40,457 nucleotides of DNA from Hymenoscyphus infarciens (lineage: Eukaryota > Ascomycota > Leotiomycetes > Helotiales > Helotiaceae): NCBI GenBank assembly GCA_001414345.1, contig LLCB01000418.1:1-40457 (forward strand), in the 5' to 3' direction. Numbering within the stretch: position 1 is the stretch's first letter; every line of letters starts with the position of its first letter. The notes under the pieces were generated by a model that saw only the letters and a program-made list of their open reading frames with translations, had not been told where the DNA came from and did no database searches. A program made the translations under genes and the position numbers. This document shows positions 21,660-33,988 of this stretch, piece after piece.

Positions 21660-21669
21660 CTAAGGGGTG
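21660..21669 (+). promoter_or_regulatory. polypurine tract candidate
   Basis: CTAAGGGGTG lies immediately before the 3' LTR, where plus-strand priming occurs in LTR elements. Similar AGGGGTG copies lie at about 21317 and 21345. Confidence 0.5.
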
Positions 21670-21780
21670 TGTCACGGAAAAAGGGGGTCTCACGTGACCC
21701 CTTTCCCTGTATATATAGCAGAGTTTTCACCTCTTAAATTCAAGCTCCTCAGAGCGTTTTCAACCTAAAAATACGTTACA
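21670..21780 (+). repeat. 3' LTR (111 bp)
   Basis: The second copy of the terminal repeat, TGTCACGG to TTACA, followed by the TTACT duplication. Confidence 0.88.
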
Positions 21781-22108
21781 TTACTAGATATACTACTTGA
21801 TATAATAAATTAGCAACGTCATTAGTCGATTCTGCAATTGGTGGATAAGGCATACTAGTTCAGAGATTAAGAGAACTCTGAGAATAAGGCGGAGAGGAGG
21901 AAGGGAATTCCTAGCCCACTTGGGCGATTTCAATATATGTCAGCAACAGAAAATCCCAAACCCCCATCTGAGTTAATCATCGGTAATTGCTTCAAACTTC
22001 TCCGAACAACCAACTCTCATTATCCCAATGCACCTGCAACAATAGGAATACACCTCTCATGTTCAAAAATATCTCTTTTGTAAAGGGGGCACTATCATCA
22101 ACATCTAT
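21781..22108. other. 3' flank of AP-1 gamma gene
   Basis: Composition returns to normal within about 60 bases of the LTR element. Probably the 3' UTR of the minus-strand gene ending at 22109. Confidence 0.4.
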
Positions 22109-24832
22109 CTACCTAGGTTCACTCCAATCCACCTGATCCGTAACTTGTCCAGCAGAAGGATGCACAAACAATATCTTGAGTCGTAATCGCAATGGCGGCT
22201 ATTCATACCAAATTAGTACACCCCACCATCTTATAAAGTCAACGAGAAAAGAAAGAAAAAACTTACCCCCTTAGTCCCAGCAATCCTCATAGTCTGCGTG
22301 GCCTCCCCACCCGGCCCAATCTCCGTATTAGACATAGCATTCAACTGCAACTTCTGCGTCTTCGGAACCGCGGCTTTCAGATCCACAGCCGAGATAGCTT
22401 GATGCATGGAAGTGTTTCTAAACCTCGCCATAACCTGTACCATCCCCTCCGCATTTCGTTGGAGTTGAAGCGTGATATTGAGATCATTTTTATCGTAGCA
22501 CGGATGGGTTGGGATTAATGGAGCAGCAACTGGTTGAGGTGGCGGTGATGCCATGCCGGAAAACAGATCGTTCGAAGCTGCTGCTGCAGGAGCTGGTTGA
22601 GATTGCGCAGGAGGTCCACTGCCGAAAAGATCCATGATTGAACTCATATTTGATTGTTGTGGTTGGGACGAGTCTGCTGATGGAGATGTTGCTCCGCCAA
22701 GGATATCTGCGAGGAGGTCGGCGTTGTTTGAGGATCCATTGCCGCCGAGATCGGCAGTTGGAGGGGTGCCGTCACCCATTATATCGAATAGCAAATCCTC
22801 TTCTACGACCTTAGCAGCCCTTGACTTTCGATTTGAGGCCTTCGTTGTTTTCTTCTGTGCTTCGCCCAAAACTCTGGATTCCTCTTTGATTTGTGGAGGG
22901 GGCATCTTCTCCAGGACACCCCTGCGAATTGCATCGTGACCAAACAAATTTCCGTACTCGACTGCTCGCTGTTGGACCTCTATGTCCAGACTGGCAGAAT
23001 TGCTTTGTAAGATTCGGCGGATTCTATCAATTTGCGCGGGCTCTGTGAACCTGGTGGTAAGTTTCATCAATGAGGTGATGATGTACTCGGTAGCGATTTG
23101 TGTGGCGTAACTGCTGTTCAAAATGGAGGAAAAGAGATCAACAACCTCACTCTGCTTGACTTCTTGCACCAACTCTTCTTCTTCATACTGTCCGCCTCGG
23201 AGAAGAACATCGCCATATTCTCCAATACACCATGCGCCAGCAAGAGTAAGACTTTCTTGTGTAATGTCCTTCTTTAAGCTGACATATAATTTTTGGACGG
23301 CGTAAATTTGCAATTCGGGGGTCGTTGCAATGAGTCGGATGAAGGAGGATAGAATCTGTTCCTTCACGTAGTTACCAGCCAATGACAAAACCCGCAACAT
23401 CGTGTCAATGTGCCATCGTTTGTTGGGTGAAAATCTGTCTGCTGCAATACCAATCTGACTGGTCATGATTGGCTTGAACTCGTTGTCGGCAACTTCCAAG
23501 AAAGCGAGAAGCTCTCTAATCAATAATCTGACATTGCCTTCATTGATGAGTGTGAAACTAAGGTCCAGAGCACGTCGTCGGATACTGATATCAGGATCGC
23601 GGAGACATTCGAGAATGGTGTTTCGATGTCGTTGAACTGCATTTGGCTCGACGGCAACCACCTTGATGAGGGTATTCAAAGCAACATATCGAATGTTGTT
23701 ATCTCGGTTGGAAAGGAACTTGCCAAGAATATTAACGCCAAGTACTCGAAGTCCCGAGTCCACTTCAATGTCAAGGATTGTCAAAACGGCTTCGTACAGA
23801 ATGGAGTTTCCAACATTTTTTGACGAATCCGTGTTGGTTGCAACCTGTGCCAAAATATCATTGATTTGCTCACTTGTTTGGTGGTCCCCGCGACCAAGGA
23901 CTCTTAGCAATTGTAGGATTTTGCACTGAAGGAAAGGGTCGGTAATTCCAGTAACATCGTGTTCAGGGGCGTATCCAGAGCTAGCCAATGCCTTGAGCGT
24001 TCGTACCAGACTTCCAGCAAATGGTCTAAACTTCTCGACAATGCCCTCTTCTCCTCCTTCCAGTTCATCAGCCTCACAGAGGTTGACAACCAGAGTTAAG
24101 CCACAAAGTAATACACCATGGTTTCGGTCGGATAAAAGCGCGGCAGCCTTTTCGAGGAAATGCTCTTGTAAATCGGGAACCTTTCTGCATATCCGCATAG
24201 CGCATAATGCAGCCTTCCGTCGAATATATGGGTTTGCGGTGGAGAGGAGGGTTTCGATTTCGGGGAACAAATCTCTCGACATCTCAACAGAGGCTATGTT
24301 TCCGAGCGTGCATAGCGCAAGTCCGACGATATATTGGTTCGAATGGTTTAGATCACTGGTGTTTGTGTAAGCAAATCAGAAAATCAGCCAGCTGGAGCTC
24401 TCTTACTTCTTGAGTGAATTGGTGACCAATGTCAAAACCTCCTGCAGTTCGTCCAGCAGCAGCATAGTACCCAGATATCCCAGTCTTTTATCTGCGAATC
24501 GCGGAGATGCGAGTAGTTTGAGGCATTCGATTTGACCAAAATGTGTCCGTTCCCCCAGAGTAAAGAGGTAGAGGAGTTTGGCTACATTGTTCCGTCTGTG
24601 TATGTTGTCAACTGGTGCGCCTCAAGAGCTGGAATGCCATCCATACCTCACGTTATGATCGCCGCTTTCCTGCTTGAAACTAGCTCGAATAGCAGCGCTT
24701 TCCTTTTGTACCACCGCCCGTTCGTCTGCTATGGTTTTTGACGCTCGCACGTTGCGTATAAATTGCTTTACTGGACCAATATCATTAGCTGTAGTTTTCA
24801 GAAGGAGACTCATCAGACTTACAGGAGCTCAT
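22109..24832 (-). CDS. APL4: AP-1 complex subunit gamma (gamma-adaptin)
   Basis: The large subunit of the clathrin adaptor AP-1, which sorts cargo between the trans-Golgi network and endosomes. Five exons read on the minus strand: 24832-24823 (10 nt, MSS plus one base), 24770-24647, 24595-24407, 24355-22267 and 22198-22109. Introns are 52, 51, 51 and 68 nt. Spliced length is 2502 nt, 833 aa, normal for the family. The N-terminal alpha-helical trunk (about 1-590) has the diagnostic [36 protein letters not shown] and [15 protein letters not shown] blocks. The hinge (about 590-715) carries DLL/DLF motifs ([21 protein letters not shown]) of the clathrin- and accessory-binding kind. The gamma ear (about 720-833) ends in QVDWSEPR. 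It is intact and clearly under constraint, in contrast to everything to its left. It diverges from ARE2. Confidence 0.95.
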
Positions 24833-25757
24833 TTTGGTGCGGATGCCCTCGCTGGGCCAGCCGGATGGTTGTTGGTGGAGGTGGAGGGCGAGTCTTGCTT
24901 TTGGGGTTGTCTTTTGAGGGGCAACGGATGGACAGGTAGGAGCTTCAGGTTCGTGCCTGCCTACTTAACTCGATATTCCCAATATTTAGGGTAAGTCAAG
25001 TTGATAAACCCAAATGTTTAGAACAACTTCAAATACTAACCTAGATCGCTTAAAACAATGGACCAATTTCTATCCTTCGAGAATACGTAGGGTAGGTCAA
25101 TACCTAGGTACTTTTCCTTGTGATATTGAACGACAGGTTGTCAGCCCGGAGCCGCTTTCTCACAATCTTGGCATTTTGATACGGATGCTGATCGAGTACA
25201 GCAGCGGTAGTGAATAGTTGAGGTTCGTGAGTAACAAATTAGCCCAGATGATCTTGAAGAGTATTTTCAATTGTTCCAGATGATTGAATATTGACTTGGA
25301 AAATAAGAACAATAACAACTTGGGGCAGGTAAGAACCAGGAGTATTTACTGCCGCTTTTACAGTCGATGGTGGATCACAAGGCTTAAAACTGATGCCCCA
25401 ATTTCAAGGCATAAGAAAACGAGGCTGTAATCCTTAATGACGCCACAGGCGGCTTGTTTAAAGTGTGGCTGAGTCCCTCCCGGATTTTGCCCAGTTGTCG
25501 AAACTTCCAAGGCGATTCAACCAGTCGATCCAGACCCATGACAGATACCTGGAGTATCCTATCCTTTTGACGTAAATTGCAAACTCATTGGTTTCGTTCT
25601 ACACACTCCTTTCCCTTAACAAGTCTTTCTGTTTGCACCTCGGCTCTTTCTGACTATAACAACCTCGATTATCCACATCGACCCCGGAAGCAGCCTCGTT
25701 CTTGATCTCTTCAACCGCGAGTTGTTCGCCGCACTTTCTCTACGAAACTTTTCAAAA
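24833..25757. promoter_or_regulatory. divergent promoter region, APL4 and ARE2
   Basis: A 925-bp region between two head-to-head genes. No canonical operator was recognised. The right end is pyrimidine-rich, as is usual before fungal transcription starts. Confidence 0.5.
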
Positions 25758-27563
25758 ATGTCTACAGGTGCAGATATTCTCCTTGTGGGGAATGGCAGAC
25801 CGGAACATGATCATATTCTTCGACCTCGCGCTCTCAAACCCGGAAATCCCGCTATCCTACGGACACTGAGTGAAGATGGCTACTTGGCAACGAGTGAGAA
25901 CGGGAACACTTCCGGCCAAACCAGGTAAATATGGGAGACATTGTTTTCTTTGTATTGACATAACTAATGATTCTTGCAGTGGCCGTTCAACTCCCGTTCC
26001 AGCAGATGCGCCCCCATCAGCGCACTCCATTTCCCATGCGCGCAAACAACTAAAAGCCCAACAGAGGCGGCGAATATTTCCTACAATCGAATATGCCTCA
26101 AGAGTTTCCCATTTCGACTCCAACAGCGACTATCGAGATTTCACTGGATTTTACGTTTTATTTTGGATTGCTCTTACCATCATGGCCGTAACTACAATGC
26201 TACGGAATGTCAAAGACACCGGATATCCTATGCGAGTCCGAATCTGGCAGTTATTTACAGTAAAAGTATGGGAACTCGGTGTGGCAGATGGATTGATGGT
26301 TCTTTCGACCTCGGTCAGTTTGCCACTACATCGGATATTCAGAAGTTCAACGGGAAGAACAATGGGATTTAGATGGGCAGGAGGGGGAGTGGCAGTTCAA
26401 ATCATATACCAGTCATTGTGGTTCTCATTCTGGGTCGCGTAAGTGAAAGGATACCAAAGTTTAAGCTGGACTGTGCTAACAAATAGCAGAGTACCTTTCC
26501 TTCGTCAGTGGACTTGGACAGCCCAGGTTTTCCTCACACTACATACCCTCGTTATGCTCATGAAGATGCATTCATATGCCTTCTACAATGGACATCTCAG
26601 CGAAACGGAACAAAGATTGCATGCTCTAGATAATCCATCGACCGCCTCGAAAGCCCCGGCATACCAATATCCAGCTACTGGTCGGCCCGTCGAGCCAAAA
26701 ACCCCGGAACAAACGGCAGAAGAAAAGTTGGATCTATCTCAATTGAGAGAGGATCTGGCCATCGAACTCATCTCCCCAATGGGCAACGTTACCTATCCAA
26801 AGAATCTGACATGGTCGAACTATGCCGATTACCTATTCTGCCCAACGCTCTGCTACGAGTTGGAATATCCCCGAACAAGTGGCATCGTTTGGTCCGAACT
26901 AGGCTACAAAGTCCTAGCAGTTTTTGGTGTCATTTTCCTCCTCACAATAACCTCAGAAGAATTCATCCTCCCCGTTCTAACCGAATCCGCAACCCGACTC
27001 GAGACCGTCGATTCTCTCTCTGAAACCGGCTTGATTCTCGCAGAATCGATATCTATGCTTCTCTTTCCCTTCATGGTCACGTTTCTCCTAGTATTCCTAG
27101 TAATCTTCGAATACGTCCTCGGTGCTTTTGCCGAGATAACTTGTAAGTTCACAAACCACCAGGCTAATTCTAAACTAACTCTCCCCCAGGCTTCGCAGAC
27201 CGGCACTTTTACTCAGACTGGTGGAACTCTACCGACTGGCTCGAATTCTCGCGGGAATGGAATATCCCTGTGCATCACTTCTTCCGTCGTCACGTCTATT
27301 CCGCTTCTCGGCCACATATTGGGAGACCCATGGCTACACTTATCACCTTCTTGATCTCAGCCATAGGCCACGAAATTGTGATGGCATGCATCACCAAGAA
27401 GCTCCGTGGCTACGGATTTCTTGCGCAAATGAGCCAACTTCCTATCGTGATGCTGCAGCGCACGAAGTGGGTGAAAGGCAAGAAGGTGCTGAATAATGTT
27501 TGCTTTTGGTGCTCGATGATTTTGGGGTTGAGTTTGATTTGTAGTTTGTATGTGCTTTGTTAG
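25758..27563 (+). CDS. ARE2: sterol O-acyltransferase (MBOAT family, ARE1/ARE2 type)
   Basis: Transfers acyl chains from acyl-CoA to ergosterol in the ER membrane, making steryl esters for lipid droplets. Exons are 25758-25924, 25980-26438, 26490-27142 and 27190-27563; introns are 55, 51 and 47 nt; total 1653 nt, 550 aa. The start ATG follows CTTTTCAAAA. Visible landmarks are a cytosolic Ser/Pro-rich N-terminus, multiple hydrophobic segments, HSYAFYN (about residue 236), FYSDWWN (433-439, the acyl-CoA-linked FYxDWWN box) and the proposed catalytic His in GHEIVM (about residue 487). The C-terminus ends LICSLYVLC. The second intron ends TAGCAG, so it can be spliced at either AG, changing the product by one codon. 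Fungi often have one or two copies, so the paralogue (ARE1 or ARE2) is not certain. Confidence 0.92.
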
Positions 27564-30500
27564 ATACCGGGTGCCTGGATCTTGGATTTGCGAGATTTGC
27601 GAGAAGGATGCATGGGTGGCTGTTTTTTACTTTGCATATACCCCTTATAGATTGCCTCTTTGTGATATTTTATGTACATATTGTACAACAGACTCCTGGC
27701 TTTATCCAAATATGGATGTATGTTCTTCTTGTTCTGATGTGATTTTTGATGTGGAAGGGTTTTTTGACACTTGCGCTGTTTCGATTTTGCTGTCTCGCAT
27801 CTGGTTATTCCTCGCTCAAGGTAATCTTGCCCTTAATTATCGATCCTTCCTTGCTTTGCAGGCTCACCTCTCGTTTGAGAGTGTAAAAGAGACCCGATGC
27901 CTTTCCGGTCAATCTCCTTTCGCTGGCTTTGGGTGTTGTAAAATTGTTTGTCTATGATGATTGTTCAATTTGTTCTTTTGACGGGAATGTCCTGTTTATC
28001 TTGGGGATGGTGATTACGGGTTGAATATTTATATCGGTTGTCTTTGTTTTGCTTCTTGGCTGAGGGTATGGGGGGTTGAAAGTGTGGGTTCTTGGTTGGC
28101 ATCTACTGGGAGGAATTTACCCTTATGTTGCTAGGGTAGCTCACCGTGGATAGTAAAAGGTAGTCAATGTTTGGAATAATTGACTTTCGTTGTTTCTTAA
28201 TCATTTGGAGGAATATTTTAAACAACGTGAAGTAAAAGTCCCTGCTGAAGTTCCTCGTACATTTGAATAATACATAATCAAAGAATGTCATTCTAGAGTC
28301 TCTAGAACAATTACTTAAATTCAACAGAGTAGTATACCAGGATTAGAATCAAAGGAACCCCATCTAGTGAACTTTTCTTATTAGTCTCTTCTTTTTATTT
28401 CATTATACTAAACTTTTATATTTTCGAGGGTATACAAAGAACGATGATAGAGAAGAGTAAGATATATTTACTACCGACCGCTCTTGTTCGCTACTACGAG
28501 GGTAGTAATACTATATATTTACCTACGTCGGCGAAGACTAAGTTGAATTTTCGTTTCTGCGGGGTTGTTGTATATTTCCCGTTGAAAATGGGAGAGGTTT
28601 AAGAAGTAGAGGGTTCTGTAGTAGATCTTTCCCGTTTTTTATTTCTTTCACGAGTAACACTGGTTATGTGCCCCGCCACGATACAGATCTCACAAGCCAC
28701 CGCCACCCAAATCGCAGCCTCATGATGGACTTTGTTTTTCTTTTGCTTCTTGCTTTGTTCACGTCCGGATTTCTCATCTTCCTTTCTTAGTCTTCTTCTA
28801 TTCATGTTATGGGCCACACTTCTCTATTGAAAGCCCACAGGTTATCATCGCTGCCGCTTATCATGTGTTCAAACTGTCGATTTCTGAGGATGATTGCAAG
28901 GCGTTTCTCACTTGCAGATGTCCGGTCAGCGATTGCGGAGATGAAGCAAAGCCAGACGGCGATAACCTCTCTTAATTTACTTGGTCCCAAGCCTCTTTTC
29001 AAAAGATTGAAAGTTATTTAAATGTTGCTGTGGTATTATTTGAAGGAATCCCCTACTTGCTATACCTCTGGGTTCGTACCTTTCCAGTTGTATACCAGAG
29101 TTAAAGCTAATTATCCTAGCTCCCATAAAAGTTTCGCTTCAAGCGAGTATAATAGTAAGTTTTAGTTCATATGGAAATCAACCTTACTAGACAACTAGGC
29201 CCTAAACAAGCAAAGGGATATCTTGGTGTGCCTGGTTCTACGTACGTCGCAATATGGTATACCCTTCCATACCTTCCCGAACTCAACCGCAAGAGGCCAG
29301 TTTATAGTGATAATCAGGCTTTTTTACAGGCTCTCACTTTCATCTATTTATTGGCCCTCAACTTCCATCAGCGCGTATATGAGTGGACACGTGGTGGAGA
29401 GTGGGCTGTTAGATTTACACTCCTCATGGGCAAACTATTCGTCTGAATTTGAATTGCTAGTTCGCCTCCTCGACTCTTTTACAACTTTGACATTGTAGAC
29501 TCTGGATTCAACATCTAAAGAAGGTCTAAAGAGTGCAAAAGCTGTTCTGTCAATTACCTGTTATGGGGTTTAGTTTTTATCAGCAGTCTAGCAATTGGCC
29601 TCTGGCAATCTTTCGGCACAGGCGATGAGGGGAAAGAGTTTACGGTATATTGTTGCTGTTGGGGGTATTATGCTATTTCCTGATTAGAATCGTCACCAAA
29701 AGAGGTGTATAGGGAGTGGAGTTGCTGATTGAGTTGAAGGGGTTGGATAGTGACGAGACCTGAAATTGAATCCCAGATATCCGTGTTTTTTTACATGTCA
29801 TAGGTATATTGAGTAGCTGGGGGTTATGGGTTCACATGATTTTTACTTAATTACACCACCCTCTCCGTTCCTGGCCTAGTTCCAATGAGCTGGCAAGTAG
29901 CTCGAAATCATTCCACCGCCTCGAAATGAACTTACTACCAGTGATGTCCTACCAGACTTACCCCAACCGCCATGACAGAAATTTATTTCTCTCATCGAAA
30001 GTGTTAGGCACTGAGCCGCCGAAAGCCAAGTGACCAACGATAATTTGAAAGGTGTGGTAGTAGACACGGGACTTGTGAACTAAATTAGCGAGGTGGGCCC
30101 AGTGGGATACTTTGCACATTTTAGTTTTTTTTATCTTGAGATTTTACGACTTGAGTGGGTTGTTTTTGGATTGCTTATGTGGTGTCATTTTAAGTGTGTA
30201 CGAGTTGAGAATTGAGGTGTGGACTTGGAGAATGAGATGGAGAATTCTATTTGGGTATTCTCATTATTTCGGCGTCTTCTTATCGAGACTACCTCATCGC
30301 ATTTTACCACGTTTATAAAGTGGTGTACTGGCTTACTACTTGGCTCACGCTTTCTTTGCCATCGTTGAATTACTTACCCTTCTTTTTTTCGCCTCGGGGG
30401 GATTTGGTTGTGTAGAGAAAGTGTAGCGAGGTTTCTAATATAATTGGTAGATGATATCATTTTGAGGTAGTGTTTGTGTATACTCGAGAAGGTTAGATTG

Positions 30501-31082
30501 GTGGCTTCAGTTCTTTTGGGGCTGTCATAAGAGAAGCAGACAGTGGGCTTGTGGGCTAAAGGTGGCTTTTCCTTGGGGGTTGGGTGTTCTTTCCCTCATT
30601 AGTGCTATTTTGCGAGTCGGCAGTTGAAATGAGGAAAGAGCTATTGTGGTTTTTACCTTGGCATTTTTGCACTGACTTCGGGTGGGCTGTTTGAGGAAGC
30701 CACGTCTCTAGATTCCCTAGCAAGCTCTTCGCTGGATAATTTGAAGGCCAGCTGCACAGGTTAGTTCAGTAAAGTATCTCATCATAGTTCATAAGGTTTT
30801 TGGCCTTTGTCGTGCTAAGGGAATATCATGACCGAACTTCCAACTCAGCAGCAGTATAAGATCCATCGGTTCCCCAGTCTTCTGGAGTTTACCTTTCGTC
30901 CAAATTCTTTCACTCCTTCCTTTCTACAGTCAAACGAATGACAAGCGTCAACTTGAGGCCCGAACTCCATCCAATCCACACTTTCAAAACAACAACAAAC
31001 TCGACTTCGATCGTGTCACCTTTGACGACGAGCGTCCGTTGCATACAACTGGTTGCTGGATCAATTGGCCCAAGCCGAAATC
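27564..31082. other. 3.5-kb intergenic region, no supported gene
   Basis: Open stretches exist but are weak: a 91-codon ATG frame at 29171-29446 (+), and a very basic frame inside 28599-28817 (-) whose usable ATG begins MNRRRLRKEDEK. Neither shows motifs or splice signals. An 8-bp-stem hairpin (TTACTACC...GGTAGTAA) lies at about 28469-28509 in a short AT-rich patch. The right end, from about 30850, is the probable promoter and leader of the next gene. Confidence 0.4.
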
Positions 31083-33988
31083 ATGCAAATCATGCAATTT
31101 TCTTCAAATTTCGTCTGGGTCTGGCTTGCGGCCATGATTGGGGTTTTTTACTTCGGCGAGGGAATCAATTCGAACCCGGTCCATCATGTGTCGGGGGCAC
31201 TTGACAACACTGGCACCTACGTTCCTGGTCAAAGGTTCAGCAGGAAAATGGGCATTCCAAATAACGCCACGGAAGAGGAAGCTTCTGACAGAGATTACTT
31301 TGCATTTACAGAGGCAAATTTCAGAGCTGCTGGAGTGGTCGAGAGGTACGATGAGTGGCTCAATAAAGTGAACGCCACACTTGGTGAGCTTAAGCCTGGG
31401 GAGGAATCACCCACAGAATGGCAGCAGTTTGCCACCGATTTCTGGCAGGATCGTGATTTCCTCTGCGGTCCTCTTAATCAAGGAAACTGCGATAACTTGC
31501 CCACAAGAGCTCAGATAATGGCAATGTATCCAAACAATCGAACGGAAGCTAGGTTTGTATATTATGTGACGCAGGTTTACCAAGAGCTTCATCACTACAA
31601 TGTGCTATTTCAAGTCAGTTCACCCTTCATCCTACTGCTTCAAGGGGATTGTGGAAGATGCGCACTGTGCTAACTCTTGGACAGATGACAATTAAAGAGA
31701 TCTTGGCTTTAGTACTTGGCTGGGTCCCGGACATAATACCCGCGGCTACCTTCCAACAGGAAGCAAGCGCTACTGAGAAGTGCAAGTTTATAACTTCCAT
31801 CATTAAAGCTTTCCTTAGTGCAGCAATTCAACTTATTGGACCTATCACTGATGGAATTTTAACGCCGTTGCAGGCTGCTGGAGGAGTCTTGGAAGACTTA
31901 GCTCCAATTATTACATGGGGGGCGAAGATGAACGCGGACGCCGTTGAAGGAAAGTTTAATACAGCAAAGATGGGTATAAGCATAGCACTCAAAGTTGGTG
32001 ATATTATGATTGGCAACCTGATTGCCAAAGACCCACTCGCAGCTGGAGGGAAACCTGGCTTTTGGAAGCCTGCGTCTCAGAACTTTCTTACAACCGGAGT
32101 TTCTAAGAATCCTTTCTGTCAGGTATGAGGTCTCGTCCTAATTGCAGGATTATATGATGCTGATTCATAAGGAAGACCTTTTCAGGAGACTATCCAGACC
32201 TCAATTTAAAAAACGAGCAGGGAATGGTCAAGTTAGCTACTCGACTTCTGGACGAACTTGTCTCCGAAGCTAAGAGGGCTTTTCATACCATGTACCATGG
32301 TAACATCTCCGCTCCGTCACTTACCTTGCAGGCGATGAAGGCTCAAAATTGGGACAACATCCGGGAAAGAATTGATGCCGCAATCGATTCGCGAAAAGGG
32401 TAAGTTTAATCAACTCTTTCTCCATGGTATTCGACCTTACTGACCTTATTTTTCAAAGCCCTCTGGCGGAAAGCATCTTTCTTTACGGCCTTGGAGAAGC
32501 GGCATCCCAAGATCACACCTTCATGCCTTGTAATTTTGTGCCTCAGGGACAAACCTGCCAGGAAATGGACGAAAGAGACCCCGGGTACAAGACTAACGAC
32601 TATCGCGACACCGTCATCTGTCCACTCCCGGACCGATACAACGGAAGATTGCAGTGCTCCGTCGGTCACCTCCACGAATGGACCAAGAATATGTTGGTAG
32701 AGAAAACACCGCTCCTGAGGGGTCTCACTAGCCTGCGAGAAAAGACACAGCTCAGTTATACCATTCGGGAGTTGGGAATGATGGCATTTGATAATTACTT
32801 GAAAAATAGAAATAAACCTCCTAGTCTGGGAATAACAGAGTTTGGGACCGTTGCCACCGGGTTCCATTTGCCTGTTTGCCTGTTTCCTCAAGGCAAGCTG
32901 CTGGACTTCACGGACAAGAAAAATGGATACAATCGAAATTTCCTGGGTATCTGTGGGGACTTCACGGGCGATGAAACGGAGGATTTCTTCGATAGGATGA
33001 ATATGGGTATAGGTAGTCAGCATAGGACTATTATTTTCCGAGAGGAGCTTATTCCGGCGGTAATTCCCACTCTTCACTTTCCTTCTCCTTTCGCTTGTTA
33101 TAGAAAAGGCTAACGTACTGTCTGTCACAGACCTTTTCGCTCAATGAACCTATGTTCTCCCCGGTTTCTTGGGTTGCTGGACTTTGTAGATTGGGATACG
33201 GTTGGCCGGGTTCTGTTCGCCTTGACCACTACCATGATTCTGTTTACATCGAAGAGGGTACGTATGGCGGGTGTGAACCACTTCTCAAAGAAATAACCGA
33301 GAGGAATTATACCATGGAACAAGCCAACCAGTGGTTCTGTGAGGACAAGAAAAGGCTACCTCCAGGTGACCGGCGGGTAAGTTCAGCATCTTTGCTTTTC
33401 ATCTTTTCCCTTTCCCACAGCTTCTCTCTTCCCTCCCCAAACAAGGAAAAGCCTGGTTTTAATTATAGCACACAGTTTTACAGACATCTAGACATGAAAC
33501 TTTCCTTCAGACACAAGAAACAGAAGGAGCGCAGCATAGAGCAAAAATGTGAGGATTGGAAGTACTCGTCCACCGGGACAAAGGACAACCAATGGTCTTT
33601 GGATCTCACTACCCCGAGCCGTGGAAATGTTATCGACCAACTCCGCCCCTCGAGTATGCACGGCGATAATACTGGCTGGGAGTATAATGCCCATATTGAA
33701 GGTCCAAAGGCTTCAGGAGAATCTGAACCGCAACCTCCCCCTCTCACCGAAGATGAGCGTCGCAAGTTGGTTCTTTCCAATATTGAACGTTTGACGAAAG
33801 CAGTGGCAGAAGATGCCAAAAACGGACGACCTACGAAGTATCCCAACAAGATTGAACTTCCCGCTTCTTTGACGCAAGAGGCTGCTGAGGTTTGTGGAAT
33901 GAGACACTTAGCCTCGGGAGGAATCTCGATAGAGGAGTTCCAGGAATGTGTGAAGAAGAGGGTTGCTTCTTGGTATAGGAGTGTTTAG
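31083..33988 (+). CDS. large secreted protein of unknown function, six exons
   Basis: The family was not recognised with confidence. The start ATG is at 31083 (a second is at 31092). A hydrophobic stretch (VWVWLAAMIGVFYFG) makes a signal peptide or anchor, followed by N-glycosylation sites (NAT, NRT) and many cysteines. My exons are 31083-31613, 31685-32122, 32221-32399, 32459-33059, 33131-33376 and 33476-33988, giving about 835 aa. Introns at 31614, 32400 and 33060 have clear donors, branches and acceptors. Two joints are uncertain. After 32122 the strongest acceptor (32185) gives a stop at 32205-32207, whereas 32220 keeps frame. The 99-nt intron at 33377-33475 is in frame with no stop, so retention also yields protein. 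Blocks such as RELGMMAFDNYL and SWVAGLCRLGYGWPG look conserved. The C-terminal tail is Pro/Glu/Lys-rich. Probably a secreted or lumenal fungal-specific protein. Confidence 0.75.

Larger units (their letters stand above)
20812..21780 (+). mobile_element. miniature LTR retrotransposon (TRIM-like), complete, non-coding
   Basis: Two 111-bp direct repeats (20812-20922 and 21670-21780) begin TGTCACGG and end TTATA or TTACA. They differ at seven positions by my count, all C/T. The flanking five bases are TTACT on both sides (20807-20811 and 21781-21785), a perfect target-site duplication. The 747-bp interior has no gag, protease, RT or integrase frame, so it must be mobilised in trans. A primer-binding site follows the first LTR directly, and a purine-rich AAGGGGTG abuts the second. 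Size, order and lack of proteins match terminal-repeat retrotransposons in miniature. It is far less AT-rich than its surroundings, so it arrived after most of the decay around it. Confidence 0.88.

Noticed and set aside
22634..22939. Plus-strand open frame opposite the adaptin gene
   Set aside because: Antisense shadow of the AP-1 gamma hinge; low-complexity codons open several frames.
32406..33128. 240-codon minus-strand frame
   Set aside because: It mirrors the conserved exon of the secreted protein on the plus strand, whose splice sites and protein composition are much better.
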